A DNA stretch of 64,000 nt from Arcobacter sp. (GTDB lineage: Bacteria; Campylobacterota; Campylobacteria; Campylobacterales; Sulfurimonadaceae): contig JAGXFN010000003.1 in the NCBI GenBank assembly GCA_024637195.1, positions 1 through 64,000 of the forward strand. The letters run 5' to 3'. Positions 7,502 to 17,145 of this stretch are shown here, in pieces. Below the pieces are notes generated by a model, which did not search any database, was not told the origin of the DNA, and saw nothing but the letters and a program-made list of their open reading frames with translations. The first letter of the stretch is position 1, and each line of letters starts with the position of its first letter. The position numbers and the translations under genes were made by a program.

Positions 7502-9112
7502 CTATAAGCTACAGTGCATACTGTGATCGACCAGGATCTTTGCAACCTCCTCTTTTCCATCAACAATAGCATGGATCGGAAGATCCTGCAGCATCTCTTT
7601 TTCTTCCAGACTGACGACTTTTACGATTAGATTGATCGGTTTTTCATACCGGCTGACTGCCTCACTGATTAGACGTTTTTTATCAGCATTGTCAAGCGTG
7701 ATGATGACGGCCGAAGCATTTTCAGCGTGCAGTGCATGCAAGATAGAAGGCCGAGACATATCCCCGTAGTAGATCTCTTCGTTCTCCAGCAGACCCTCTT
7801 TGACATGCTTATAGGAGTTGTCCACGATAATATACTCCACCCCTCTTTTTCTTAGTTCCCTGGCAACAAACTTTCCTACCACCGAGTAACCGCAGACAAT
7901 GACATGGTTTTTTCGTTCGACAAGGCCGGAGTAGTCTTTCTCTTTCAGCTCCTCTTTGGCGAAGAGCTTGCCAATCATTCCGATGCGCGTGATGATAAAA
8001 GGCGTCAAGAACATTGAAAGGACAACAACCAGGACCAGTATCTGCCCCATTTGGGCTTCCAAGAGTCCATTCAAGCTCGCCAAAGCGAAGATCGCGAAGG
8101 AGAACTCTCCTACCTGCGACAGGGCCAAGGCTGTCTTGACCGAGGTCTCCTTATCCGATCCGCTTCGCACGATAAGGTAGATCAGCAATGCTTTGAGCAC
8201 CAGGATCGCCAAAAAGAGGGCGACGATCACAGGGATATTTGAGAAGAAGAAATTGATGTCGATCTTCATCCCCACGGTGACAAAAAATGTTCCCAAAAGC
8301 AGATCTTTAAAAGGAGCGATATCGGCTTCGACCTTGTGGTGATAGCGTGTCTCTGCAATGATCATTCCCGCCATAAAGGCGCCCAGAGAATAGGTGAAGC
8401 CTGCATAGTGCGCCAGCAAAGAGGCCCCGATGACAATAACAAGCACCGAGCCCATAAAGAGCTCCTCCACCTGCGAATTGGCAGAAAAACGCAGTATCCA
8501 GGTCATCATCCGTTTTCCGATGATAAACATCACACTCAAGAGAATCACCGCGCTGATCACCGTGTTTGTCAGAATCGTCGCAACATCTCCTCCGTCATTG
8601 CTCAAAAATCCGATCAGCAGCAAGATGGGGATAACGGCGATATCTTGAAAGATCAAGATCCCCATGGAGCGCTGTCCATAGGGAAGATAGATCTTTTTTG
8701 TCTGTTTGAGATAGGTCAGGACCACTGCGGTCGAGGAGAGCGAAAAAGCCAGGGCAATAATCATGGATGCCTCTACCGCAATGTCGAAAAGATAGACAGA
8801 GATCAGATAAACAAAGAGTGCCGTCAGGACAACCTGCAGACCTCCGTTTAAAAAGACATCGCGCTTCATCTCCTTCATCCGTCCAAAGGAGATCTCCAGT
8901 CCAATGGTGAACATCAAAAAGACGATTCCGAACTCGCCGATGACATGCAGGACTTCCGAATCGACCATGTGGCGCAGATCAAAGGCATATACAATGATCG
9001 TTCCCGTCACGATGTAACCGATGATCTGGGGAATACCAAAGCTTTTCAGCAAAAGGTTTATGATGATCGAAATTCCTAAAGCCAGGGTTCCGTACAGAAG
9101 GATGTCATGCAT
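7502..9112 (-). CDS. Kef-type cation:proton antiporter with TrkA-N domain
   Basis: The 536-residue protein has about 12 membrane helices of the CPA2 family in the first 380 residues, including FSLSSTAVVL and the GQRSMGILIFQDIAVIP stretch. A cytosolic Rossmann RCK domain follows from about residue 400 (HVIVCGYSVVGKFVARELRKRG), ending near the C-terminus. Such proteins export potassium or sodium against protons and are gated by nucleotide or glutathione. The distal TrkA-C domain appears absent. Single gene, divergent from pyrG. Confidence 0.85.
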   Translation of the reverse strand: MHDILLYGTLALGISIIINLLLKSFGIPQIIGYIVTGTIIVYAFDLRHMVDSEVLHVIGEFGIVFLMFTIGLEISFGRMKEMKRDVFLNGGLQVVLTALFVYLISVYLFDIAVEASMIIALAFSLSSTAVVLTYLKQTKKIYLPYGQRSMGILIFQDIAVIPILLLIGFLSNDGGDVATILTNTVISAVILLSVMFIIGKRMMTWILRFSANSQVEELFMGSVLVIVIGASLLAHYAGFTYSLGAFMAGMIIAETRYHHKVEADIAPFKDLLLGTFFVTVGMKIDINFFFSNIPVIVALFLAILVLKALLIYLIVRSGSDKETSVKTALALSQVGEFSFAIFALASLNGLLEAQMGQILVLVVVLSMFLTPFIITRIGMIGKLFAKEELKEKDYSGLVERKNHVIVCGYSVVGKFVARELRKRGVEYIIVDNSYKHVKEGLLENEEIYYGDMSRPSILHALHAENASAVIITLDNADKKRLISEAVSRYEKPINLIVKVVSLEEKEMLQDLPIHAIVDGKEEVAKILVDHSMHCSL

Positions 9113-9190
9113 ATATGACCTTTAGAAAATTTTATCTGATTATACCCTGCTCATGCCGCTTTGTCTAGTGTCAATTAAAGCTTTTTAAGT

Positions 9191-9196
9191 TATAAT
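9191..9196 (+). promoter_or_regulatory. -10 element for pyrG-recJ
   Basis: TATAAT is located 33 bases before the pyrG ATG, within the 117-base gap between divergent kef and pyrG genes. Confidence 0.5.
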
Positions 9197-9229
9197 TCGC
9201 ATAATAAAACGCAAAGATAAGGGCAAGTG

Positions 9230-10858
9230 ATGACAAAATATATTTTCGTAACAGGAGGGGTTTTAAGTAGCCTTGGCAAAGGAATTACCGCAGCAAGCGT
9301 GGGAACCCTACTTAAACATTCAAACCTTGATGTGGGTATGCTTAAAATCGATCCTTATATCAATGTGGACCCCGGAACGATGTCACCGCTTGAACACGGG
9401 GAGGTCTTTGTCACAAAAGACGGCGCTGAGACTGACCTTGATATCGGAAACTATGAGCGTTTTCTAGACACCTCTTTTCTCAAGACGAGCAACTTCACAA
9501 CAGGACAGGTCTACTCTTCTGTTATCGAAAGAGAGCGCTCAGGCGGTTATCTCGGCCAGACGATCCAGGTCGTACCGCATATCGTGGGCGAGATCGTTGA
9601 CCGTATCAAAAAAGCGGGAGAAGGGCATGATATTCTTGTCGTAGAGCTTGGCGGAACCGTCGGTGATATCGAAGGACTGCCTTATATGGAAGCTATCCGT
9701 ACGATGAAACATGATGACGAAGTCGCCGGAACGTTTTTCATTCATGTGACACTCATCCCTTTCATCAAAGCCGCCGGCGAACACAAGAGCAAGCCGACTC
9801 AGCACTCTGTGCAAGAGCTTCGACGTATCGGTATCACGCCTCAGATGATCATTGCACGCAGCGAGGCCTCTTTGCCAAAAACATTTAAGAAAAAACTGGC
9901 CGTTGCCTGTGACGTGAATCAAGACTGCGTTATAGAGGCTCTCGACGCGGCAACGATCTACGCGATTCCTATCACTTTCTTAAAACAAAACATCCTGGGG
10001 CCGCTTTCAAAAGAGCTTGACCTGGGCGAGCTTCATCCGGATATGGAGCAATGGGATGCTCTAGTCAAGCAGATCGTTCAGCCCAGCGAGCGCGTAACGA
10101 TCGGTTTTGTCGGCAAATACCTGGAGCTTAAAGAGTCGTACAAATCACTTATCGAGTCGCTTATTCACTGCGGCGCGCACCTTGATACCCGAGTGGACAT
10201 CTGCTGGGTAGACTCTGAAGACATTGAAGCAAAAGGCGCGGAGTTCTTTCTTGTAGACTGTGACGCTGTCCTTGTTGCAGGAGGATTTGGCTCACGCGGC
10301 ATAGAAGGAAAGATCCAGGCAATAGAATATGCACGTGTCCAAAAACTCCCTTATCTCGGGATCTGTCTAGGTATGCAGCTTACCCTTGTCGAGTATGCGC
10401 GCAATGTTTTAGGCCTTGCGGATGCGAATTCGATCGAGTTCGATCCCGATACGGCAAATCCAATGGTCTATCTGATCGACAATTTTATCAACCAGTCCGG
10501 ACACAAAGAGATCCGTACGCATCAGTCGCCTATGGGAGGAACCCTGCGTTTGGGCGAATACCCCTGCGAGACTAAATCAAAATCTCTGCTTCGCGAAGCC
10601 TACGGCGAAAAGGTGATATTTGAGCGCCACCGCCACCGATATGAAGCCAATCCTACCTATAGAGAACAACTGGAGCAGGCTGGCATGATCGTAACGGGCG
10701 AATCAAACGGTCTTATTGAAGCCGTTGAGATCAAAGACCATCCATGGTTCCTCGGTGTGCAGTTTCACCCTGAGTTTACCTCACGTCTGACGACTCCAAA
10801 TCCGGCTATTTTAGCCTTTGTCAAAGCAACCCTTGCCTCTTTGAAAACAAATGGCTAA
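9230..10858 (+). CDS. pyrG: CTP synthase
   Basis: The 542-residue protein has the synthetase domain beginning [16 protein letters not shown] with P-loop, then [23 protein letters not shown], followed by a class I glutamine amidotransferase domain with the Cys motif LGICLGMQL and a late His/Glu (FHPE). It aminates UTP to CTP with glutamine. The ATG at 9230 is chosen over a GTG one codon earlier because AAGGGCAAG lies at a better distance. Its last eight bases overlap recJ. Confidence 0.97.
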   Translation: MTKYIFVTGGVLSSLGKGITAASVGTLLKHSNLDVGMLKIDPYINVDPGTMSPLEHGEVFVTKDGAETDLDIGNYERFLDTSFLKTSNFTTGQVYSSVIERERSGGYLGQTIQVVPHIVGEIVDRIKKAGEGHDILVVELGGTVGDIEGLPYMEAIRTMKHDDEVAGTFFIHVTLIPFIKAAGEHKSKPTQHSVQELRRIGITPQMIIARSEASLPKTFKKKLAVACDVNQDCVIEALDAATIYAIPITFLKQNILGPLSKELDLGELHPDMEQWDALVKQIVQPSERVTIGFVGKYLELKESYKSLIESLIHCGAHLDTRVDICWVDSEDIEAKGAEFFLVDCDAVLVAGGFGSRGIEGKIQAIEYARVQKLPYLGICLGMQLTLVEYARNVLGLADANSIEFDPDTANPMVYLIDNFINQSGHKEIRTHQSPMGGTLRLGEYPCETKSKSLLREAYGEKVIFERHRHRYEANPTYREQLEQAGMIVTGESNGLIEAVEIKDHPWFLGVQFHPEFTSRLTTPNPAILAFVKATLASLKTNG

Positions 10859-12434
10859 GCTCTCCAAAGCGCGCCTGCATGAGATACTCTCTGCGCGCTT
10901 TAGCCAAGGATTCAAAAGACTTTCTGATATCCCCGACCCCGCTTTGCTTCATGACGGAGTAAAGTCTGCCCAGCGTATTGCCGCGGCAATCAAGAACAAT
11001 GAAAAGATCTATATTGTTGGGGATTATGATGTTGACGGAGTCACCTCCACGGCATTGATGGTAGAGTTTTTCAAGGCTATCGGTTATCCGGTGGAGACGA
11101 CTATCCCTAACCGTTTTCTCGACGGGTATGGTGTCTCTGAAAAGATCATAGCGCGCATAGAAGCTGACCTTGTCATCACTGTAGACAACGGGATAAACGC
11201 CTTCGGCGCAGCCGATGCCTGCAAAAAACGCGGCATCGACCTGATCATCACCGATCACCATACTCCCTCATCCGAACTGCCTGATGCCTTTGCCATTATA
11301 GATCCTCAGCTCAGCGCCTGCAGCTATCCGTTCAAAGCAATATGCGGAGCCCAGGTCGCCTGGCTCCTGATGGCTTTGGTCAAAAAAGAGATCGGCTCCA
11401 GCCTTGACCTTTCGCAGTTTCTGGACCTTCTGTGTCTGGCTATCGTGGCCGATGTTATGCCGCTTAACGACATCAACCGAACGCTCGTGCAGCAGGGACT
11501 GAAACGGATGGGAAGTTCTTTGCGTCCGTGCATGGTCATCATCCGTGATATGCTTTGTAAAAACACGCTCAGCGCTGAAGACATCGCTTTTCAGATTGCT
11601 CCGCGTATCAATAGCGCCGGCCGTATGGAGGATGCTTCTATCGCTCTGGACTTTCTGACGGCACAGAGCGACCAAGAGGCTTATCGGCAGTATCAGCTTC
11701 TCGACCAGCTCAACCAGATACGAAAATCTACCGAAGCCGAGGCAACCGAAGAAGCGATCATGCAAGTGCACGCGAGCGACAATATTATCGTCGTCGCAAA
11801 TACAGGCTGGCATGAGGGTGTCGTCGGTATCGTTGCCTCTCGGCTTGTGCAGAGGTTTGGGAAACCGGCCATTGTCTTGTCTATAGAAAACGAAATAGCC
11901 AAAGGTTCTGCTCGAAGCATCGGAGAGATCAGTATCTATGAGCTTATCAAAGTACAGTCGCATCTGCTTGCACGCTTTGGCGGCCATAAGATGGCCGCCG
12001 GCCTGAGCTTGGCGGAAGAGAACATTGCCGAGTTCAAAGAGGCGCTCAACAAGGCTGCCGCATCTATTGCGAAAGAAGACTATCTTCCCCAAGAAGAGAT
12101 CCTAGGAGAGATTACCGGCAGTGCGATCAACTTTGAGCTTTTGGATCTGCTAGAAGAGTTTGAGCCTTATGGCGAGGCCAATCCCCGCCCGCGTTTTTTG
12201 GCGTCCAAGGCAGAGATTGTCTCTGTCCGGCGCTTAGGCCCGGCAAAAGAGCATGCCAAGATCGAGCTTCGTCTTGAAGAAAATGACAGCAGCACCCATG
12301 ACCTGATCTATTTTAGATGCAGCGATGACCTCAAAGCAGGTCAAAAGATCTCCTGTTCTTATACCTTGAACAAAAATGTATTTAACGGACGCACCTCTAT
12401 TCAATTGATGTTAGATAAAGTTGTTTTAAAATAA
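10851..12434 (+). CDS. recJ: single-stranded-DNA exonuclease RecJ
   Basis: DHH-family motifs are intact: GDYDVDG at residues 57-63, VDNGI near 111, and DHH at 135-137, with the C-terminal DHHA1 part containing [11 protein letters not shown] and an OB-like end. RecJ degrades single strands 5' to 3' in recombination and mismatch repair. At 527 residues it is slightly shorter than E. coli RecJ (577). It overlaps pyrG by eight bases, which suggests coupled translation. Confidence 0.95.
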   Translation: MAKLSKARLHEILSARFSQGFKRLSDIPDPALLHDGVKSAQRIAAAIKNNEKIYIVGDYDVDGVTSTALMVEFFKAIGYPVETTIPNRFLDGYGVSEKIIARIEADLVITVDNGINAFGAADACKKRGIDLIITDHHTPSSELPDAFAIIDPQLSACSYPFKAICGAQVAWLLMALVKKEIGSSLDLSQFLDLLCLAIVADVMPLNDINRTLVQQGLKRMGSSLRPCMVIIRDMLCKNTLSAEDIAFQIAPRINSAGRMEDASIALDFLTAQSDQEAYRQYQLLDQLNQIRKSTEAEATEEAIMQVHASDNIIVVANTGWHEGVVGIVASRLVQRFGKPAIVLSIENEIAKGSARSIGEISIYELIKVQSHLLARFGGHKMAAGLSLAEENIAEFKEALNKAAASIAKEDYLPQEEILGEITGSAINFELLDLLEEFEPYGEANPRPRFLASKAEIVSVRRLGPAKEHAKIELRLEENDSSTHDLIYFRCSDDLKAGQKISCSYTLNKNVFNGRTSIQLMLDKVVLK

Positions 12435-12493
12435 GTGATGGATTTGTAACAAAATAATGTTATATTATGTCTTTGATAACAAAAGGATATGCT

Positions 12494-13930
12494 ATGATTA
12501 TAAAAAATCCAATTGAACCGCTGACAGAAAAAACTGATGGACTTTCCCGTCGTGATGCCCTGAAGTTGATGGGAATTTCGCCGATAGCCGCTTCTGTGCT
12601 TGCCGGTACTTCTGCAACGCAGGCAAAAGCCTCTTCAGATGCCAAAGGTAAGATAGTTATCGTCGGAGGAGGTGCCGGCGGAATCATGGCGATGGCTCAC
12701 CTTCGCTCATCCCTGAGCAATCCCGATATCACAATAATCGCACCCAATGAGACCCACCTCTACCAGCCTGGGCAAGTGTTTATTGCCGCAGGTGTTTACG
12801 AGCCGGATGAGATCGAGATGAGCAATAAAGATTTTATCCCCGATGATGTCAAATGGATAAAAGACGAGGTCAAAGCGTTTGATCCCGACAGTAACAGCCT
12901 GACGCTGCGCAACGGCGAAGAACTCTCTTATGACTATCTTGTTGTTGCCACAGGACTTCAGTACCGTTACGAATGGATAGAGGGTCTTACAAAAAAAGAC
13001 ATCGGAACGCACGGTATCTCTTCGGTTTATCTCAATGATCTTGAAGAAGGGACACATAAGGGAGGCGAACTGACATGGGAATGGTTCAATGCCCTTAAGC
13101 AAGCCGCAAAAGAGGGCAGAAAACCCCGTGCGATCTACACCCATCCCAACACCCCGATAAAATGCGGCGGCGCTCCGCAAAAGATCCTCTACCTCAGTGC
13201 TGATTATCTGAAAAAAGATGGTCTCGCTGCCGAGTTCATCTTTGCGACCAACAACGCTTCACTTTTCAGCCTTAAAAATGTAGACGAGGAGCTTCACCGA
13301 GTCCAAGATGGGTATGAGGGCATGTCGACTAAGTTCCAGCACAATCTTATCGCCATTGATGTCAAAAAGAAGATAGCCACCTTTGGGCATTTCTATCAGG
13401 AACAGGGCGAATGGGATCCTGACTTTGAGATGTACGAGACTTTCGACCGCTACGAAAAGGTCGATATGGAGTACGATTTCATCCATATCGTACCTCCGAT
13501 GAGCGCTGTTGATGCGGTCGTGGACTCCTCTCTTGGCTGGCAAAAGGGAACGGCAAAAGGGTGGCTGGAAGTCGATACAACGACCCTTCAGCACCGCCGC
13601 TATAAAAACGTTTTCGGTATCGGGGATATCTGTGGTATCCCTATGGGCAAGACAGGCGGTTCCGCACGTCACCATGCACCAGTCGTCGCTGCCAACCTCA
13701 TTTCCGCTATGGAGGGCAACGCGCTCAAAGAGAAGTTCAACGGTTACACCGTCTGCCCACTCAAAGTGAACTACGGCGAGATCATCATGGCAGAGTTCAA
13801 CTATGACGGCCCGGCTTCATCGGTTCCGTTTTGGAAAGATGTCTCTGTTCCCCGCTCCGTATGGTGGGTCTTTGATGTCTACATGCTAAAACCGATGTAT
13901 CAGCACCTGATGATGCGCGGCTGGATGTAA
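12494..13930 (+). CDS. sulfide:quinone oxidoreductase with Tat signal
   Basis: FAD-binding GGGAGGIMAMAHL follows a twin-arginine motif (SRRDALKLMG) near the N-terminus, so the enzyme should be exported folded and face the periplasm. Two cysteines stand where mitochondrial SQOR has its redox pair: Cys224 in IKCGGAPQKILYLS and Cys380 in FGIGDICGIPMGKTG (one residue later than in the human GDC). It should oxidise sulfide and pass electrons to quinone. The start at 12494 is chosen over an upstream in-frame ATG at 12467 because AAAGGA lies six bases before it. The C-terminus ends in an amphipathic stretch suited to membrane contact. The exact SQR type is uncertain. Confidence 0.85.
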   Translation: MIIKNPIEPLTEKTDGLSRRDALKLMGISPIAASVLAGTSATQAKASSDAKGKIVIVGGGAGGIMAMAHLRSSLSNPDITIIAPNETHLYQPGQVFIAAGVYEPDEIEMSNKDFIPDDVKWIKDEVKAFDPDSNSLTLRNGEELSYDYLVVATGLQYRYEWIEGLTKKDIGTHGISSVYLNDLEEGTHKGGELTWEWFNALKQAAKEGRKPRAIYTHPNTPIKCGGAPQKILYLSADYLKKDGLAAEFIFATNNASLFSLKNVDEELHRVQDGYEGMSTKFQHNLIAIDVKKKIATFGHFYQEQGEWDPDFEMYETFDRYEKVDMEYDFIHIVPPMSAVDAVVDSSLGWQKGTAKGWLEVDTTTLQHRRYKNVFGIGDICGIPMGKTGGSARHHAPVVAANLISAMEGNALKEKFNGYTVCPLKVNYGEIIMAEFNYDGPASSVPFWKDVSVPRSVWWVFDVYMLKPMYQHLMMRGWM

Positions 13931-13961
13931 GTTTCGAAAAAGAAAGAAGGTTACGCCAGCA

Positions 13962-14360
13962 TTACTGCTTGGCTAACTGTTTGTGCAGAGAGTTTAGGTC
14001 ACCTAAGACGTTAATGCTCATGATCTTTGCATTTTTAAAGTGAAAAAATGCAGCCCCAGAGTAGCTGATACGGTTTCCCGTAGGCTCATATCCAAGCAAC
14101 TTGCCCTCATGTGTACCTGAATAGGTCACATAGACAGCGGCTAGATTGTTCTCGTGGACTTCCATCTCGGTAGCATGGTAAAGATTCGGAAATGCTTTCA
14201 TTATCATCTGCCCATACTCTTTAAAACCCTCTATACCGTTCGCAACGATGTCCAAAGAACCGCGGAAACGAACATCTGTATCGAGTATCGTGTCGGCTGC
14301 TTCAAAGTCGTGATTGTTCCACATATCATAATAAGCACGCACAAGCTGCTTGTTGTCCAT
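13962..14360 (-). CDS. SnoaL-like (NTF2-fold) protein
   Basis: This 132-residue protein matches the SnoaL/ester-cyclase pattern: an N-terminal LVRAYYDMWNNHDFEAADTILDTDVRFRG helix pair, then GIEGFKEYGQMIMKAFPNL and beta strands with TYSGTHEGKLLGYEPTG. Members are enzymes or ligand binders of very varied function; none can be assigned. AGAGG precedes the ATG. It lies ten bases after the gene at 14371-14613 on the same strand and converges on the SQR gene. Confidence 0.75.
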   Translation of the reverse strand: MDNKQLVRAYYDMWNNHDFEAADTILDTDVRFRGSLDIVANGIEGFKEYGQMIMKAFPNLYHATEMEVHENNLAAVYVTYSGTHEGKLLGYEPTGNRISYSGAAFFHFKNAKIMSINVLGDLNSLHKQLAKQ

Positions 14361-14370
14361 AACTGCCTCT

Positions 14371-14613
14371 TTAGTCTATGTATTGTTGTCGGTGCGGGAA
14401 TTTTTCAACGGACGCATATTCGTCCTCATCTCCCCAGCTGTCATAATCATCATAATCCAGAGTGAATATCTTTTCGTAGCCGCGTTTTACGAGCTCTTCA
14501 TCGATCATTTCACTGTTTAAGGCCTTGCTTTTGCAAAGCTCTACGATTTCGGCGATATCCGCCAAATCAACGCCGCCCAGTTCCATTTCCAATCTAACAT
14601 CAGAAATTTTCAT
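14371..14613 (-). CDS. small acidic protein of unknown function
   Basis: With the start at 14613, supported by AGAGGATCC just upstream, the protein has 80 residues. It is rich in Asp and Glu, with a tail of aromatic and acidic residues (DYDDYDSWGDEDEY). There is no signal peptide or membrane helix. A longer reading from 14646 lacks a ribosome binding site. It forms a two-gene unit with the SnoaL-like gene. I do not recognise a family. The next 200 bases (14614-14813) hold no gene I can support. Confidence 0.6.
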   Translation of the reverse strand: MKISDVRLEMELGGVDLADIAEIVELCKSKALNSEMIDEELVKRGYEKIFTLDYDDYDSWGDEDEYASVEKFPHRQQYID

Positions 14614-14813
14614 TGGATCCTCTATCAAGATACGCCCGGCAGCCACCTATGGTGCCGAGGAAAAACGTTCAATAGACACTATCGAACACAGCCAAAAAAC
14701 GAAAATGTGCACAGACATTTCATAGGACTCAAGGGCTTTTCTTTCAAAAAGATAACCGGCAATTTGAGTAAGAAATTATACTCCTTTTAAAAACAATTGC
14801 GGTCAAATCTTTA

Positions 14814-15536
14814 TCAAGGAAGAATGGCATTATGCCACTGTACCATACTCAAACGATACCCTTCGCGCACAGGAAGCACCTCATGACTGTAGATCGGATT
14901 GCTCGGAAAAACCAGCATGTCTCCGGCTTTTGGATAAAATTTAACAGGCTTTCCTTCGGCATCAAAAAGATAGTTGAAAAGCAGCTCTCCCCCGCTGAAA
15001 TGTCTTTCATCCGCTCCATTCTCATCATAAGACGAGGCAAAAAGCACTGTACTTATTTTTCGCAAAGGGGCAACCTGAATAAAGCCTACCGTTTCTCCCT
15101 TTTCATTCAACACTTCATTCGAATCATCCGCATGCTTGATATAAAAGTCCCCTTTTGTGTACTCAAGCACCTGAACCAAAGACGCCGTTGTCAAAGGAAG
15201 GGCAAAAAAATCCTCGATCTTTTGCTGATGTTTTTTAAAGCTTTTGTCATACTCTGCCAAAAATGCCTCAGGGAGCTTGTGGATAACTGTTTTGCGGATC
15301 GACTCATCCACGCTTGGGTTCACTACCGCATTAAGAAGGGTTGTTTTGACTTTTGCGCGTTCTGACTGCGAGGAGTTAAACGCATACTCGACTATGCTGT
15401 CGCACAAGAACTGAGGCAAAAAGTTCTCAATCAGCAGATAGGGATAGTCATAATAAGGATTGGGCATGAGACGTGAAGAGAGTTTCATGTCGGTAATATG
15501 ATCATCACAAAAGATATTATTGCTAATCTGCTGCAT
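14814..15536 (-). CDS. 2-oxoglutarate/Fe(II)-dependent oxygenase
   Basis: The iron facial triad is visible as His135-x-Asp137 (YIKHADDS) and His218 (YSHEVLPV), with Arg228 in GYRLSMVQWH as the 2-oxoglutarate anchor. This is the prolyl-4-hydroxylase/PKHD branch of the superfamily, 240 residues. Substrates in this group include protein prolines and small metabolites; none can be named here. The ATG at 15536 is preferred because AAGGAG lies eight bases upstream. The TGA of a short open stretch upstream overlaps this ATG (TGATG). Oxygen use fits a microaerobic host. Confidence 0.8.
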   Translation of the reverse strand: MQQISNNIFCDDHITDMKLSSRLMPNPYYDYPYLLIENFLPQFLCDSIVEYAFNSSQSERAKVKTTLLNAVVNPSVDESIRKTVIHKLPEAFLAEYDKSFKKHQQKIEDFFALPLTTASLVQVLEYTKGDFYIKHADDSNEVLNEKGETVGFIQVAPLRKISTVLFASSYDENGADERHFSGGELLFNYLFDAEGKPVKFYPKAGDMLVFPSNPIYSHEVLPVREGYRLSMVQWHNAILP

Positions 15537-15539
15537 CAA

Positions 15540-15916
15540 CAGCTCTCCTTGAGAGAAATAAAAAGGCGCTTGGCATTAAACACGGATGCCCCGACGGACT
15601 TGGCACTTTTGAGCCGGAAAAATTCGCGTTTCAAATGATCTATAGCGGGTAGGAAATGCAGGTCATTTTATACACCGATACTGCTTGGCAGTTAGCATCC
15701 ATGTACCTCTGACGACCGCATGAAATGTCGTTGTTCTCAGAACAATACGGCGAGATAAAACTGTACTCGAATCCTAACAAAACAATCTTACTGCTACATT
15801 AATCTAAAAGGGCATACAAGCGCAGATTACTGCTGTTGAGGGATGCGTTTCACTTGTTGATACAGCCAGTCCGTTTTAGTAAACGTGACGGAGTGTCTCC
15901 TGTATCAATATCCTGC
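15540..15916. other. unexplained 377-base gap with several short repeats
   Basis: No gene longer than about 50 codons is present. It contains three copies of CTTGGCA (15569-15575, 15599-15605, 15684-15690), a 15-base palindrome TTGTTCTCAGAACAA (15731-15745) and a long nested inverted repeat (15857-15908). On the minus strand, a 43-codon open stretch (15536-15667) ends in the TGATG overlap with the oxygenase gene but lacks an ATG and a ribosome binding site; a second open stretch of about 50 codons lies further right (to roughly 15800). Its nature is unknown: decayed gene, small RNA or mobile remnant are all possible. Confidence 0.5.
15857..15908. repeat. nested inverted repeat after the host-attachment gene
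   Basis: TTGATACAG (15857-15865) pairs perfectly with CTGTATCAA (15900-15908), and inside it TCCGT (15870-15874) pairs with ACGGA (15888-15892). It lies eight bases after the stop of the gene ending at 15917, so it may end that transcript, although no T-run follows. Confidence 0.55.
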
Positions 15917-16462
15917 CTACTCAAAATGAGAAAGAAGCTTTTCTTTCTCAATTTTCGTTAAATCTGAGGGAACGACTTTTTGCAGATTTTTTTTGACCTC
16001 TTCACTTAACATCTCGTGCAGTTCATTATGCGACTCCGGAGGAAAGGCAAGATACCATGACTCAGGCGACTCTTTTTCTATGAGAGATTTGATGTCTTCG
16101 CTGATCAATTGCATCGTCTTTCTGTCACGCTCCAGATCCCGGTCGTGTGCTTCACCAATGGATGAACCGTATTTCCCGGGCTGATTGCTTTGCGGTGCCT
16201 TTGTATTCTTGTGTGCCTTACCCATCGACGAGCCGAATCTTCCCGCCTGATCGCTCAAAAGATCCTCTGCCTTCTTGTGCGGTTCAATATAATTGATGTT
16301 CGTAATCAAATCTAATACTGTCGATCTTTTTTGCGTCCCGCGATTGTTCATGTGGCTGACTTGCATATTGTCTTGTCTGTCCATGCCGACCACCTCTTCC
16401 ACCCGATACGCTTTTAGCTGTCCCAGGTCACCCAGAACAATTATACTTCCATTGGTTTTCAT
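15917..16462 (-). CDS. host attachment protein family (baeRF-like)
   Basis: This 181-residue protein shows the family layout: an N-terminal strand with IIVLGDLGQLKAYRVEE, a variable middle and a C-terminal half with WYLAFPPESHNELHEMLSEEVKKNLQKVVPSDLTKI, as in proteins named for attachment to host cells and related to release-factor eRF1 domain 2. The middle holds an imperfect repeat: QAGRFGSSMGKAH (72-84) and QPGKYGSSIGEAH (94-106), 22 residues apart. The family name does not prove attachment; some members act on ribosomes. GGGAGGG precedes the ATG. Single gene. Confidence 0.7.
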   Translation of the reverse strand: MKTNGSIIVLGDLGQLKAYRVEEVVGMDRQDNMQVSHMNNRGTQKRSTVLDLITNINYIEPHKKAEDLLSDQAGRFGSSMGKAHKNTKAPQSNQPGKYGSSIGEAHDRDLERDRKTMQLISEDIKSLIEKESPESWYLAFPPESHNELHEMLSEEVKKNLQKVVPSDLTKIEKEKLLSHFE

Positions 16463-16571
16463 AAAACCCTCCCTAGATATGTTATTTATAATTATTTTAT
16501 AATACTATATATTTCTTAAAAACTTATTATGCTTTATTGCTTATATCAAAGAGAACAGTTTGCGGAGAGTT

Positions 16572-17021
16572 TTAGATGCGGATATCGATCTTCTGAAGGG
16601 GCTGATCCAGCGCAGATACAAACTTTTTCAAGAATTCCCTGCTCTTTATCTCAGGATTGTCTAATTTGGAGAGGATGATCTTTTTGATCGCATCATCGCT
16701 TAAGACCCCGTTTAGATTGCCAAAGTAGTGGTTAACAAGAAGACGCTCTCTTTGAGACTCATACCCGTTCATAGAGGCAAAAGCGGCCGCTTTTGAGATG
16801 CTGCTCAAGACTTTTGCCGCTTCTTCTTTTTGTTCAGGATCCATCTGTGCAGTCAGGCTCTCAAAGAGCAAAATAGCTTTTTCGCTGAAATTTTTTAAGG
16901 AGGTCTTTTGTGAGCTTTTTTCGTCTGCCTGCTCTGCTAAAAGTGCATCAGCCGATGTAGGTCGTTGCGCTTTATCTTCGCTGGGCAAGGGTGAGAATAT
17001 GCTGCTGTTTTGAATATACAT
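16572..17021 (-). CDS. hypothetical protein
   Basis: The 149-residue protein is polar and mostly helical, with a Ser/Gln/Lys-rich first third and no signal peptide, membrane helix or cysteine. The C-terminal half (VNHYFGNLNGVLSDDAIKKIILSKL) looks folded. AAGAGAAGC precedes the ATG. It lies between the host-attachment gene and a divergent lipoprotein gene. I do not recognise a family; a cytoplasmic or flagellum-associated role cannot be judged. Confidence 0.6.
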   Translation of the reverse strand: MYIQNSSIFSPLPSEDKAQRPTSADALLAEQADEKSSQKTSLKNFSEKAILLFESLTAQMDPEQKEEAAKVLSSISKAAAFASMNGYESQRERLLVNHYFGNLNGVLSDDAIKKIILSKLDNPEIKSREFLKKFVSALDQPLQKIDIRI

Positions 17022-17108
17022 GCTTCTCTTAGAGCAAAAGCTGTACCCTTTTTAAACCCTCAAGAAGAGCTGCTCTCACACTTCAAGCGAAGGACTAAAC
17101 AATGCTGA

Positions 17109-17114
17109 TATAAT
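17109..17114 (+). promoter_or_regulatory. -10 element for the META-domain gene
   Basis: TATAAT lies 32 bases before the chosen start at 17146. A similar TATAAT at 17591-17596 lies 21 bases before the next gene at 17617. Confidence 0.45.
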
Positions 17115-17145
17115 TTCTTGATTGTTTGATACCCAAGGAATTTTT

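Noticed and set aside
11268..12092. Long minus-strand open frame (274 codons) across recJ
   Set aside because: It lies wholly inside recJ, lacks a family-like pattern and is rich in His/Arg/Cys, as expected for the shadow of a GC-richer gene.
15540..15916. Integron attC site or insertion sequence end
   Set aside because: No TAAC...GTTA pair at suitable distance, no integrase or transposase frame, and no flanking direct duplication seen.
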